Below are positions 43,701 to 52,250 of a DNA stretch of 64,000 nt, piece after piece. Below the pieces are notes generated by a model, which worked only from the letters and a program-made list of their open reading frames with translations, did no database searches and had not been told where the DNA came from. Each line of letters opens with the position of its first letter. Within the stretch, counting starts at the first letter, position 1. The translations under genes and the position numbers were made by a program. This DNA comes from Candidatus Undinarchaeales archaeon (lineage in GTDB: Archaea > SpSt-1190 > JASMDC01), in NCBI GenBank assembly GCA_030753015.1, contig JASMDC010000001.1, positions 1 through 64,000 of the forward strand. Reading direction: 5' to 3'.

Positions 43701-44381
43701 TTGGATAGGTCGAACGCCTTCATCGCCTGCGCTCTGCTGGCCCTCGTCGCCAGCGCCGGCTGCATGGAAGGGCTCGACCTCGGAATGGACGTAGCCCTCC
43801 TGCCTCCTGTGACGGGGGTCGGAGGACCGACGCCCACCGTGGTCCCTGGCGGCCCCCGACCGACACCAGTGTCCACACCCCTCCCGTCCGCACGGCCTAC
43901 GCCGCGCCACCGTACCGGCAACGAGGTGAACTACCTCCTGGTCGCCAACTCCTGCCTCGCCTGCGATCTTGAGAAGGCGGACCTCCAGTTCGCGGAGCTG
44001 GAGGGCGCCTTCCTCGCTGGAGCCGTGATGAAGGAGGCGAACCTCATGGGCACGGTGCTCACAAAGGCCGACCTTACCATGGCGGACCTTTCCTGGGCGC
44101 GTGCACCCGGTGTCCGCATGAACAACGCCACCCTCCGGGGTGCGGACCTGTCCGACGCCTTCCTCCACGGGGCGCAGATGGCCATGGCCGACCTTAGGGG
44201 CGCGAACCTCCGGGGCGCCAGTTGCCACGACACTCAGTTCATCGACGCCGATCTCACTGGAGCGGACCTGCGGGGCACCGACCTCTGCCGCGCCCATCTG
44301 GAGGACGCCATCCTGGAGGGGGCTCTCACCAACGAGGAGACTGTGTGCGTCGACTGTATCACGAAGGGTCCATGCTGGTAG
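43701..44381 (+). CDS. Lipoprotein with pentapeptide repeats
   Basis: A 226-residue protein beginning with a signal sequence that ends in ALVASAGC, a lipobox. A proline/threonine-rich linker (about residues 35-72) precedes a right-handed beta-helix of pentapeptide repeats A(D/N)LxxA, for example ADLSWA, GADLSDAFL, GANLRGA, ADLTGADLRGTDL. Four cysteines at the ends may cap the helix by disulfides. The start is a TTG at 43701; a TATA-like GTTTTAAATG lies about 45 nt upstream. It is followed by a HAD phosphatase 46 nt later. Function unknown; surface display or protein-protein contacts are typical. Confidence 0.78.
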   Translation: MDRSNAFIACALLALVASAGCMEGLDLGMDVALLPPVTGVGGPTPTVVPGGPRPTPVSTPLPSARPTPRHRTGNEVNYLLVANSCLACDLEKADLQFAELEGAFLAGAVMKEANLMGTVLTKADLTMADLSWARAPGVRMNNATLRGADLSDAFLHGAQMAMADLRGANLRGASCHDTQFIDADLTGADLRGTDLCRAHLEDAILEGALTNEETVCVDCITKGPCW

Positions 44382-44427
44382 GAGCGAAGGGGACGGGCGA
44401 ACAGAACGAGAGAGGAAGGACAAAGCA

Positions 44428-45117
44428 ATGGGGGAGGACGGATCTGGTGACGGTGCGCGAACGACCGCTCCCCCCGTCCGCCTCGTCGTGTGGGACCTCG
44501 ACGGCGTGCTCACCGAGGTCCGCAGCATCTGGGACCATCTCTTGCGCACTCTGGGACACGGCGATGCCTGCGACGCCAACAAGGAGTTGTACTTCTCGGG
44601 TAAGATCAACTATCAGCGCTGGGCAGAACTGGACGTGGCCCTCATGCGTGGTACGCCGCGGGAACGGCTGGAGGCGCTCGTCGCCGACATCCCCCTGACC
44701 CCCGGTGCCCGCGAGGCGGTGGCCGCGGTCACCGACGCCGGGGCCGAGAACCTGATAATCTCCTCCGGCCTCAACGTGCTCGCCGAGCGCGTCAGCAGTG
44801 AGCTGAGCGTGCCCTATATCACCAACCGCCTCAATTATCGGGACGGGCTGGTGGACGGCGTCGAGGTTGTGTGTTCCCTCGACAACAAGGGAGAGCTCCT
44901 CACAGCAGCCCTGGACGAGCGGGGCCTGGGGCCGGCCGACTGTGCTGCAGTGGGCGATGCGCGACCCGACATTCCCATGCTCCAGGTGGCTGGCCACCCC
45001 ATCGCCTTCCGTGCCCATGATGAGGAGGTGCTGGCCGTGTGCTCCCAGCGGACCGATGACATGGCCGAGCTCGCGGCCATGCTCTCTCGTCTGTGCTCAG
45101 GAGGTGGGGACGGGTGA
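44428..45117 (+). CDS. HAD superfamily phosphatase (SerB-like)
   Basis: A 229-residue HAD hydrolase. The nucleophile motif is VVWDLDGVLTE, motif II is IISSGLN, the lysine is in SLDNKGEL, and motif III/IV is GDARPDIPML. The cap is of the C1 helical type (residues about 45-90), as in phosphoserine phosphatase. Substrate cannot be read; a small phosphate monoester is expected. ATG at 44428 is downstream of AGGAAGGA. Its stop overlaps the GTG of the next gene (GTGA at 45114-45117), so these are coupled. Confidence 0.82.
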   Translation: MGEDGSGDGARTTAPPVRLVVWDLDGVLTEVRSIWDHLLRTLGHGDACDANKELYFSGKINYQRWAELDVALMRGTPRERLEALVADIPLTPGAREAVAAVTDAGAENLIISSGLNVLAERVSSELSVPYITNRLNYRDGLVDGVEVVCSLDNKGELLTAALDERGLGPADCAAVGDARPDIPMLQVAGHPIAFRAHDEEVLAVCSQRTDDMAELAAMLSRLCSGGGDG

Positions 45118-47585
45118 CGGACGAGGGGACGTCCCAGGGCGGGGACAGCGATCGAAAAGGGATCCGGGACATGGACCTCCGGCAGCTTGTGGGCCTCTTC
45201 CTGATCCTATCGGGCATGCTACTGGCCATGGGCGACTTCCTGGGTCTCCTCACGCCCGAGCTCGACCTGTTCGAGAAGACACTGGCCTACCTCATGCTCG
45301 TCATCCTGTGGTACGAGTTGGACCTGCCCAAGAACGTGTTCGGCCGCGAGGACTGGCGCCTGAACAAGTTCATTCTGCTGGCATTCTACGTGATCGCGTT
45401 CAAGCACGTCATCACCCTGGAACGGTCCACGGACCTTATTCAGATCAGTGGCAGCTGGCGGGCGACTCTCCTGTTCGACTCGCTCATGTTCGGTCAGGTC
45501 ATCCTCAACCTCGTGTGCATGTACATCGCCATCACGTTCACGTTCGACCGGCCCGGTGTGCTCTACTCGGTGGTCCATATAATCCTCACAGCACTCGCCA
45601 ACGTGCGGTCGGTGGAGGTGGACAAGGTCTGGGAGCGTTTCGCCCGTTCCCCGCTGGACCAGCACCTGGACGGGAAGGAGGCGTCCGCTGTCATTGTCCT
45701 GGCGCGTTATCTCCTCTCCTACTACATCCTCCTCGCCTTCTTCCTCATAATCTTCGATCCCATCACCCAGTGGATGATCACATCCGTGGACAAGGCCCTC
45801 TTCCTCATCTCCACGCTCTACTTCCTCCACTTCTCCGAACAGATTTCGGCCTCGGGGTTCGCCAACCAGATCGACGACATGGAGCGATCGTTCATCCTAA
45901 CCATCGCGAAATTGTTCACCACGCCCCACTTGTTCCACCTTGGGTTGTCGGTCATCCTCCTCTCTCGCGGCTTCGCGGACGCGGGCTACTTCCTCATCCC
46001 GTACGTGCTGGGGAGCGAACTCGATCCGTTCTACATGGATGTGCTCTGTGAACCCAGCGGCAGGGGCCTGGGCCCCGCGCAGGAACTGATGTACAAGGAT
46101 GTCTGCCTCGAGCATCACGTGCCTCTCAAGGACCTCCTCCAGTCCGAGATGATCCGCTACCAGGGGGCGGAGCTCTGGTTCACGGTGTTCCTGTACGCCA
46201 TCGGCGTGATCAGTCTGTTCCTCCTCCTCCTCCTCCCCATGGGCATATGGTTGCTCATGATGCTGGACGTGAAGGGCGAGCAGCTCACCCGGCTCAAGTC
46301 GTACGCTCCCCTGATGGGTGTGGCGTGCGCGCTGGTGCTCACCTTCCTCTTCAATCCATGGATTACCCTGCGACGTATCAATCCACAGACGGGCATCATC
46401 GGTGTCGATATGCGTACGCAGCTGATCACCGATGCACCCTCCATTGCCGGGATGGCCATCCCCCTGGACGTCACTAGCCTCCTCATCCTCACCATGGTGC
46501 TCATCCTCGGGTTCCACGCCCTGGCCCGGCATGAAGAGCGTCGCTGGATCGTGTACTTCCTCCTCTTCAGCGTGTCCATGCTCTACATCGCCAACTACAC
46601 CGTGCTCTACGGCTTCTCGGAGATCGAGTCGCACGTGGGGAACGTGGTCAATACACTGAACCCGCGATGGGCGCCCTCGCTCAAGCCGATCACCCGGGTG
46701 ATGCTGACCAAGTTCTTCGCCGACCTGCTGGTCGTGTCCGCTGCCTTCTACCTGGGTGCCCTTCCGCTCTTCCTGTACGGGGCGGGACAGTGGGTCTCCA
46801 AGAACTTCATCGGGGGCGGAGAGGACCGGTTCGTCCTTGTCTGGATAGCGATGGGCATTGCCGGGTACACCGCGATCCTCCGCCTGGCCGCCCCGGGGCT
46901 CTCACAGTTCATGCTGCTCATCGCCTTCCTCTATGTCCTCTCTTTCTGGTCCCTCGGATCCCGGTGCGTGTTCACAGAGAGGTTGGCCCCTGCCATGGAG
47001 GGGTTCGCCGTGTTCCTCATCCTCCTGCTCCTCCACATTCTCGTGTCGGTGCTCACCGGCGAGCTGTTCGGTATCTCCGCTCATATCGGGACATTGCTGG
47101 CGAACCTTGTGGTCATCCAGGCGTCGCTCCCGTACGTGCTCATTGCGGGACGGGAGGGGTACCTGGAACGACCTGCCCTTCTTTTCATCATCGGTGCTCT
47201 TGTGCTCGGCCTGGCGTGGGGGTATGTCGGCGAGGAGCTGAGGGAGCCCACGCTCCCCCTGCCCCGGGGGACGAACCTGGTCGTATGGGTGGTGCTCACG
47301 GCGATCTTCACCGCTATTGCCGAGGAACTATGGTTCCGTGGCGTGCTCCTGCGCTCCCTTGCCAAGGCCTTCCCCTTCGAGCTCGCGTGCGGGATCCAGG
47401 CCCTGCTGTTCGCCACTGCGCACTTTGGAAGGGCCATCTCACCCATGGTGTTCCTCACGCTCGCCCTGTTCGGATACATAGCAGGGATGCTCGTGCAACG
47501 GTCGCGCTCTCTATCGGTCCCGATAGTCTTCCACTTCGCCGCCAACTTCGCCCTATTGGGCCTGCGGCACGGCCTAATCGCTTAG
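45114..47585 (+). CDS. Large multi-spanning protein with C-terminal CPBP (CAAX protease-like) domain
   Basis: An 823-residue protein with about 18 membrane helices. The C-terminal 170 residues are a CPBP intramembrane protease domain: AEELWFRGVLL holds the EExxxR motif, ATAHFGRA the first histidine and FHFAANFALL the second. The N-terminal 650 residues are hydrophobic and unlike any family I recognise. Membrane-embedded metalloproteases of this type process prenylated proteins or bacteriocins. A GTG at 45114 overlaps the HAD stop; ATG at 45171 is an alternative. The 3' end overlaps queD by 4 nt. Confidence 0.8.
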   Translation: MTDEGTSQGGDSDRKGIRDMDLRQLVGLFLILSGMLLAMGDFLGLLTPELDLFEKTLAYLMLVILWYELDLPKNVFGREDWRLNKFILLAFYVIAFKHVITLERSTDLIQISGSWRATLLFDSLMFGQVILNLVCMYIAITFTFDRPGVLYSVVHIILTALANVRSVEVDKVWERFARSPLDQHLDGKEASAVIVLARYLLSYYILLAFFLIIFDPITQWMITSVDKALFLISTLYFLHFSEQISASGFANQIDDMERSFILTIAKLFTTPHLFHLGLSVILLSRGFADAGYFLIPYVLGSELDPFYMDVLCEPSGRGLGPAQELMYKDVCLEHHVPLKDLLQSEMIRYQGAELWFTVFLYAIGVISLFLLLLLPMGIWLLMMLDVKGEQLTRLKSYAPLMGVACALVLTFLFNPWITLRRINPQTGIIGVDMRTQLITDAPSIAGMAIPLDVTSLLILTMVLILGFHALARHEERRWIVYFLLFSVSMLYIANYTVLYGFSEIESHVGNVVNTLNPRWAPSLKPITRVMLTKFFADLLVVSAAFYLGALPLFLYGAGQWVSKNFIGGGEDRFVLVWIAMGIAGYTAILRLAAPGLSQFMLLIAFLYVLSFWSLGSRCVFTERLAPAMEGFAVFLILLLLHILVSVLTGELFGISAHIGTLLANLVVIQASLPYVLIAGREGYLERPALLFIIGALVLGLAWGYVGEELREPTLPLPRGTNLVVWVVLTAIFTAIAEELWFRGVLLRSLAKAFPFELACGIQALLFATAHFGRAISPMVFLTLALFGYIAGMLVQRSRSLSVPIVFHFAANFALLGLRHGLIA

Positions 47586-48016
47586 GGGTAGGCCGCCGAT
47601 GAGCGCTCGTTCTCCCACAGCCTGACGTTGACGAGGGAGGGGACGTCCTCCACCAGTCTGTCGTGGAGCCATACCGCCAGCTCCTCGCATGTAGTGTTCC
47701 GAACGGGCAGCACTACGACATCCTCCCGCGGGAGCACCAGTGATTTGCATCCCGTGACATGGACCTCGTCCCCCTCGACGGCAACGCTGACCTCGCTGCT
47801 CTTTCCGGGGAGGAGTGTGCGGTGGTCCACCTCGTCCAGTACGGCAGCCGCCGCCGCCCTGATATCGTGGAAGTCTGCCACCATGCCCCGATCGTCCGGT
47901 TCGCCCTCGCACACGATCTCGACGCGGTAGTTATGGCCGTGGAGGCGTCCGCACGTGGGATGGCCTGCCAGGAAGTGGGAGGCCGCGAACCCGAGGCCGG
48001 AGACGGTGATCAGCAT
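47582..48016 (-). CDS. queD: 6-carboxy-5,6,7,8-tetrahydropterin synthase (QueD/PTPS family)
   Basis: A 144-residue protein of the 6-pyruvoyltetrahydropterin synthase family. Zinc ligands are H14 (AASHFL), H26 and H28 (RLHGHNY), the catalytic cysteine is C22 (PTCGRLHGH), and the distal glutamate is in LWENERSSAAY. QueD makes the CPH4 precursor of 7-deazaguanine bases, archaeosine in archaea. ATG at 48016 lies about 31 nt from the TATA read on the minus strand at 48036-48052. The gene is divergent from U32 paralogue E and shares its promoter, which may link it to tRNA modification. Confidence 0.87.
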   Translation of the reverse strand: MLITVSGLGFAASHFLAGHPTCGRLHGHNYRVEIVCEGEPDDRGMVADFHDIRAAAAAVLDEVDHRTLLPGKSSEVSVAVEGDEVHVTGCKSLVLPREDVVVLPVRNTTCEELAVWLHDRLVEDVPSLVNVRLWENERSSAAYP

Positions 48017-48035
48017 GCTCCCGTTCACCCCGCGT

Positions 48036-48052
48036 ACCTTTATCAAGCTTGG
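48036..48052. promoter_or_regulatory. U32-type promoter element (copy 3), shared by queD and U32 paralogue E
   Basis: The plus strand reads ACCTTTATCAAGCTTGG, identical to the elements of U32 paralogues A and D, with the first T of TTTATC 30 nt before the GTG of paralogue E at 48069. The minus strand reads TTGATAAAGG about 31 nt before the queD ATG. Confidence 0.65.
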
Positions 48053-48068
48053 CGTCGCTCCTTTGGAC

Positions 48069-49154
48069 GTGGAGGTCCTCTCCCCACTAACCCGCGCCTT
48101 CGAGGTGGAGCCCCTGGTGGACGCCGGGGCCACGGCCTTCTATGCAGGAGTGCTCACAGCCGACTGGCGCCGGGCCTTCTCCACACTTGTGGCGGGCAAC
48201 CAAGAGCCTGCAGTGGGGGCGAACTTCCCCTCGTTGGAGGAGCTCAAGGAAGCCGTGGAGCGCGCTCACGACCGTAAGGCGCCGGTGACCCTCACCCTCA
48301 ACCTCGACTACTACACCGACCGCCAGCGCGAGCACTTGGGCAAGTTGATGGACTCTGCTGCGGACGCGGGCGTGGACGGTTTCCTCATCGCCGACGTGCC
48401 AACCATGGTCCGTGCCCGGGCCGAACATCCTGACGTGCGCCTTCACGTTAGCACCATCGCTCCCGCGTTCAACAATGCTGCTCTGGAGTTCTACGCGGAC
48501 CTGGGCGCCAGCCGCGTGGTGCTCCCCCAGCAGCTCACTCCCGAGGAGATCGTGGCACTGGCACGCGACACTCCCGTGGAGCTGGAGGTGTTCGTGCTCA
48601 ACAACCGGTGCGTGAACGTCGACGGCTTCTGCACCTTCGTGGACGGCATGGACGAAGCGGTCAGGCCGCTCACGGGGCGTATCGGTTTCGGCCTCCTCAA
48701 CAGCCGATGGGCGCTGCAGGCGGCCCGGTTCGTCCCCAGGCGTGCGCTGCGACACATGCGTCGGCTCCCCGGCCTCCGGCCTGCACCATGCCTGCTCGAC
48801 TACAAGGTGTCGCCTGTGACCGTCGGCAACCTCCCTCTGGAGGGGATGGCCGCGGCCAGGCAGCGGATGGAGGGTCACTTCGGTGGCAAGACCGGTGTCG
48901 ACTGCGGTGCCTGTGTCCTCCGCACGCTCCTCAGGGCAGGTATCACTGCGGTCAAGATCGATGGACGGCCCAACGATATGGCGCGCAAGCTCCGGGACGT
49001 GCGCTTCATCACCGACATGCTCAAGGCCGCGAAGGATGACACTGTCCCGGACAATGCACTATACTCTCGCACACGCCGTACCTTCAACCAGGGGTACAGC
49101 GGGGAATGCACCGACCTCACCTGTTACTACCGTGACTTCCTTCCCGGGCAGTGA
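48069..49154 (+). CDS. Peptidase U32 family protein, paralogue E
   Basis: A 361-residue U32 barrel of the A/C/D subgroup with AGATAFYAGVLTADW, CVNVDGFC, GVDCGACVLRTL and CTDLTCYYRDFLP, and the same cysteine spacing. It is 30 kb from the other members. The start is the GTG at 48069, where the protein begins VEVLSPLTRAFEV like its paralogues (MEILSPL and so on). The frame from 47955 would begin upstream of the promoter. It is divergent from queD, so an RNA-hydroxylation role such as that of TrhP/RlhA is a reasonable guess. Confidence 0.87.
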   Translation: MEVLSPLTRAFEVEPLVDAGATAFYAGVLTADWRRAFSTLVAGNQEPAVGANFPSLEELKEAVERAHDRKAPVTLTLNLDYYTDRQREHLGKLMDSAADAGVDGFLIADVPTMVRARAEHPDVRLHVSTIAPAFNNAALEFYADLGASRVVLPQQLTPEEIVALARDTPVELEVFVLNNRCVNVDGFCTFVDGMDEAVRPLTGRIGFGLLNSRWALQAARFVPRRALRHMRRLPGLRPAPCLLDYKVSPVTVGNLPLEGMAAARQRMEGHFGGKTGVDCGACVLRTLLRAGITAVKIDGRPNDMARKLRDVRFITDMLKAAKDDTVPDNALYSRTRRTFNQGYSGECTDLTCYYRDFLPGQ

Positions 49155-49162
49155 CCGAGCAG

Positions 49163-50326
49163 CTACTCCGTGTCACGTCCCCGAGGCAGCGCGAACCCAC
49201 CATAGGCGAGCGTGAGCACCGTCATCACTGCCGCGAAGGCGATGGCCGGTGCGAAGTCGCCTGTGCGCGTCGCCAGGAACCCGGCCGCGAGCGGGCCGAT
49301 GACAGCACCAGCGTTGTAGGCGAAGGTCAGTGCCCCCATGCCGCGGGCCCGTTCCTCGTCACTGGTGTGGTTTGCCACGAGCGAGAGCGTGGGGACCTCC
49401 GTGAGAACGTACATGGGGAACGCCCACATCAAAATGACGGCCCAGAGCCGCATGCTCGTGTCCGGGAGCACAGGAAGAGCGAGCATCCCGAGGAACACCA
49501 CCAGGTATCCGCCGATACCGGCCAGCATGATGGATATCCCACCACCGGAACCCACCATCCTGCCAATGCGACGGGCGCTCAGGATGGCCAGGAGGGTGGC
49601 GGTGGCGTTGAGGTACCCGAGCCATGAGCCGCTCCCTCCGATGGAGATGAAGTAGAGCGGGAAGAGCGAGCTGAAACCGAACCGAGCGGTATTGAGGAGA
49701 ATACTTATGGTGCACACGGCCATCAGAGCACGGTTGCCGAAGATGAAGGAGAGGTCCATGCCGCCGACCTGCTGCTCCTTGTGGTCGTCCTCCTCGATGA
49801 GAAAGGCCATGACCACGGCCACGCCGCATCCCACGAGACCGAGGATTGCTGCGGCGTTGACCCCCCCCATCCCGAACAGGAGGCCGCCGAGAAGGGATGC
49901 TGCGAAGAACCCGCCGGAACCGGCCGTCTGGAGATCACCGGCCGCCTCTCCCGAGGATGCGCCGGAGGCGACAGTGATGTAAGCGTTGACCAGGGGATTG
50001 ACGCTGCAGTGGACGAGAGCGAGCGCGGCCACTATCACGATGAAGGCGTCGGGACCGGTCACGACGAACGGCACCGCCATGGTGAGGACCATGGCCAGCG
50101 TCCCCGCCACTAGGAATGGGCGGGTGCGTCCGTAGGCGTCCCGCAGACCCGTCCAGATGTTCACGGCGAGCAGGGTGGCCAGTGCCATCACCGTTGTGAG
50201 CGACGCCACGTGGAGATAGCTACCGCCGATCTCACGGAGGTGGAGTGAGAAGAAGAGGATGACGATGGCGTACATGCCCCAATATGAGGCAAGGATTACG
50301 TAGGGGGCGCGTGCGGCGAGGTCCAC
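49163..50326 (-). CDS. Major facilitator superfamily transporter
   Basis: A 387-residue protein with 12 predicted membrane helices in the MFS pattern, including GLRDAYGRTRPFLV in the first cytoplasmic loop and HTSDEERARGMGALTFAYN in the later half. The start is a GTG at 50326, 7 nt after the stop of the HExxH gene, so the two are probably cotranscribed. The substrate is unknown. Confidence 0.8.
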   Translation of the reverse strand: MDLAARAPYVILASYWGMYAIVILFFSLHLREIGGSYLHVASLTTVMALATLLAVNIWTGLRDAYGRTRPFLVAGTLAMVLTMAVPFVVTGPDAFIVIVAALALVHCSVNPLVNAYITVASGASSGEAAGDLQTAGSGGFFAASLLGGLLFGMGGVNAAAILGLVGCGVAVVMAFLIEEDDHKEQQVGGMDLSFIFGNRALMAVCTISILLNTARFGFSSLFPLYFISIGGSGSWLGYLNATATLLAILSARRIGRMVGSGGGISIMLAGIGGYLVVFLGMLALPVLPDTSMRLWAVILMWAFPMYVLTEVPTLSLVANHTSDEERARGMGALTFAYNAGAVIGPLAAGFLATRTGDFAPAIAFAAVMTVLTLAYGGFALPRGRDTE

Positions 50327-50333
50327 TGAAGGC

Positions 50334-51119
50334 TCACCGCTCTCGTGTGACGATATCGTACATGTCGTTGGCGGCGGCCAGTTCCTCGGGCGACACTTCG
50401 TCCAGTGCCGTCATGTAATCGTCGATCCACACGCGGGAGAACCAGCCCTTGCGCTCACCAAGCAGCCTGACCGAGGCCGCGAAGAACTCGGGCGACGGGC
50501 TCTTCTCCCACAGGCGCTGGAACTTCGCCATCCCCTCCCGCTGGGAGTCCATGAGAGCAGGGAGCCGGGCGGCCTTGTACGATGCGATGTAGTCCTCGTC
50601 GAAGTAGCCCGAGCCCTCGAGCACCGCCATCTCCGTGAATGTGGCGAAGCCCTCGGACGTGAGCTCGTCCTTCCACGTTGGATTGCCCGTGTAGTCGTCG
50701 AGGAAGGCGTGAGCGTACTCATGGACAGTGACTATCTCGGGGATCATGGCGTCCCAGAATGCGAGCTGACGGTCGATCGCTGCTGCGCGTCCCGGGTCCC
50801 AGGTATCGTTCGCCGCCTCGTCGCGCATGCGTTGGTAGCGCGGTACGCACTGCTCACGGTGCTCGTCCTGGTCCTCCAGGTACACGGCCTTGTGCATCCC
50901 CTGCAAGAGGTTGCGGTGTGGGCTGTAGAAGCCTACCTCCACACGACCTGTCAGCTCCAGCGGGTCCCGCTGAGCCTTCCGGTGGAAGTGCTTGGAGTCG
51001 AGCACGTAAGCGGGGACGTCGGGGGCACTCTCGCCGTATATCCCCTCGAGGTACGAGTCGACGAGCTCCCTGCCGTGGGCCACGAGCTCCTCCTGCTCCA
51101 CCAGGTCGTACACGGACAT
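50334..51119 (-). CDS. Predicted gluzincin-like zinc metallopeptidase
   Basis: A 261-residue soluble protein. The zinc motif HEYAHAFLDD (HExxH, about residues 136-145) is followed about 20 residues later by SEGFATFTEM, whose glutamate could be the third ligand, as in gluzincins. There is no signal peptide, so it appears cytoplasmic. ATG at 51119 lies 27 nt from the first T of the TATA at 51138-51148. It precedes the MFS transporter in one operon. The family is not identified. Confidence 0.68.
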   Translation of the reverse strand: MSVYDLVEQEELVAHGRELVDSYLEGIYGESAPDVPAYVLDSKHFHRKAQRDPLELTGRVEVGFYSPHRNLLQGMHKAVYLEDQDEHREQCVPRYQRMRDEAANDTWDPGRAAAIDRQLAFWDAMIPEIVTVHEYAHAFLDDYTGNPTWKDELTSEGFATFTEMAVLEGSGYFDEDYIASYKAARLPALMDSQREGMAKFQRLWEKSPSPEFFAASVRLLGERKGWFSRVWIDDYMTALDEVSPEELAAANDMYDIVTRER

Positions 51120-51137
51120 CGGAGCACCGACCTTGCC

Positions 51138-51148
51138 TTATAAACCTT
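51138..51148 (-). promoter_or_regulatory. TATA box of the HExxH-MFS operon
   Basis: The minus strand reads GGTTTATAAGG, 27 nt (first T) before the ATG at 51119. The message would be leaderless. Confidence 0.6.
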
Positions 51149-51198
51149 CCCGCAAGACCGTTCCGGTTCGTGCAAGGTGGGGCCGCGCTTCCAGTTCC

Positions 51199-51768
51199 TC
51201 AGGCTTCAGGGGCATCACCTACGAGTGGTATGGTCCTGCCGTACAGTACGTTTGAGACGAATGGATCACCTTCTGAGCGCCGGCGATCGTACTCCTCGGA
51301 CGAGAGGAGGATATAGTTGACCTCGCGGGAGAATCGCTCCTTCAGCTCCCGTGCTGCGTGCATGAGCCGGTCCTCATCAACGGACCCGACCACTATGAGG
51401 TCCACATCACTCTGGAGCGTGACCTCATTACTGGCGAACGAGCCGAACACGAACGCCTTCTCGATGCCGTCCATCCCGGACAATGTCTTGGCGAGCGCGC
51501 CGACGAGCCCTTCCGTCTTTAGGAACATGGACCTTAGCTCGTCGAAGATCGGTGAGGATGGATCTGCTTCGTAGAGCAGGAGGTTCCCCTTCGAGGAGGA
51601 GCGTACGATACCGGCCCGCAAGAGTCGTGCGAGCTCCCGCCGTACGGCATTGATGTTCACGTCCGACCTCCGTGCGAGCTCTCGCACATGAAGAGGTGTG
51701 TCCGGCGAGAGAAGGAGAAGAGAGAGCACTCTCGTGCGAGTTCTAGAACCGAGGATGATCTCAAGCAT
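51199..51768 (-). CDS. HTH-nucleotidyltransferase (MNT-like) fusion protein
   Basis: A 189-residue protein. The N-terminal 70 residues are a winged helix (VRELARRSDVNINAVRRELARLLRAGIV). The C-terminal part is a minimal nucleotidyltransferase with GSFASNEVTLQSDVDLIVVG, the GSxxx...DxD active site. Such proteins relate to MntA-type antitoxins (AMPylation) and to HTH-MNT regulators. ATG at 51768 is chosen because it lies 28 nt from the first T of TTTATA, while the earlier ATG at 51777 is only 20 nt away and inside the palindrome. No HEPN partner is adjacent. Confidence 0.78.
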   Translation of the reverse strand: MLEIILGSRTRTRVLSLLLLSPDTPLHVRELARRSDVNINAVRRELARLLRAGIVRSSSKGNLLLYEADPSSPIFDELRSMFLKTEGLVGALAKTLSGMDGIEKAFVFGSFASNEVTLQSDVDLIVVGSVDEDRLMHAARELKERFSREVNYILLSSEEYDRRRSEGDPFVSNVLYGRTIPLVGDAPEA

Positions 51769-51785
51769 GAATACCATATGTATTC
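51769..51785. promoter_or_regulatory. Operator-like palindrome between TATA box and start of the HTH-MNT gene
   Basis: GAATAC-CATAT-GTATTC is a perfect 6-bp-arm inverted repeat. It lies between the TATA box (minus-strand TTTATAC, about 51791-51796) and the ATG at 51768, where a repressor would block initiation. Autoregulation by the gene's own winged helix is the simplest reading. Confidence 0.5.
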
Positions 51786-51971
51786 ACTTGTATAAATATT
51801 TTATTCATTTTAACCATCTTTTCGGCGCCCTTCCTGTATGTTCCTTCCAATGATGTGGCCTTGGGTAGGGGATCTTGGAGTGGTATCATAGCTGCTCAGG
51901 CCTCTTAACGGTTGTGTACTACTCGCGGTAGTCACAATCTGATTTAACGGACGGACGACCACTAGAGTCAT

Positions 51972-52250
51972 ATGACGGGCCATGAGGGCGACCATGCACC
52001 AGATAGACGGCAACGGAACCGCTTGAAAAAGATCAAGCTCGTCCTCCCCGATGACGCCTACACGTTCATCGAGGAGCACGAGGGGGTCGACTGGAGCGAG
52101 GTCGCCCTCAACGCGATCGTGAGATATGCCCAGGACCTGGAGCTCATGGACAAGCTCGCAGGCGAGGTGGAGCTCACCAAGGACGACGTGGAGGCGCTTG
52201 AGCGCAGGATCAGGACCAGCCTCGCGAGACAGGGGAGGGGACACGTATGA
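51972..52250 (+). CDS. VapB-like antitoxin/regulator, first of a twin pair
   Basis: A 92-residue protein whose middle LVLPDDAYTFIEEHEGVDWSEVALNAIVRYAQD follows the archaeal VapB/RHH-like pattern (strand, then helix with WSEVA). The C-terminal helix ends in a charged region. A TATA-like GATTTAACGG lies about 31 nt before the ATG. The stop overlaps the next start as ATGA. No PIN toxin follows, so it is either an orphan or a regulator. Confidence 0.65.
   Translation: MTGHEGDHAPDRRQRNRLKKIKLVLPDDAYTFIEEHEGVDWSEVALNAIVRYAQDLELMDKLAGEVELTKDDVEALERRIRTSLARQGRGHV

Noticed and set aside
44140-44427. Upstream extension of the HAD phosphatase frame
   Set aside because: It overlaps the pentapeptide lipoprotein in another frame and the ATG at 44428 has a ribosome binding site.
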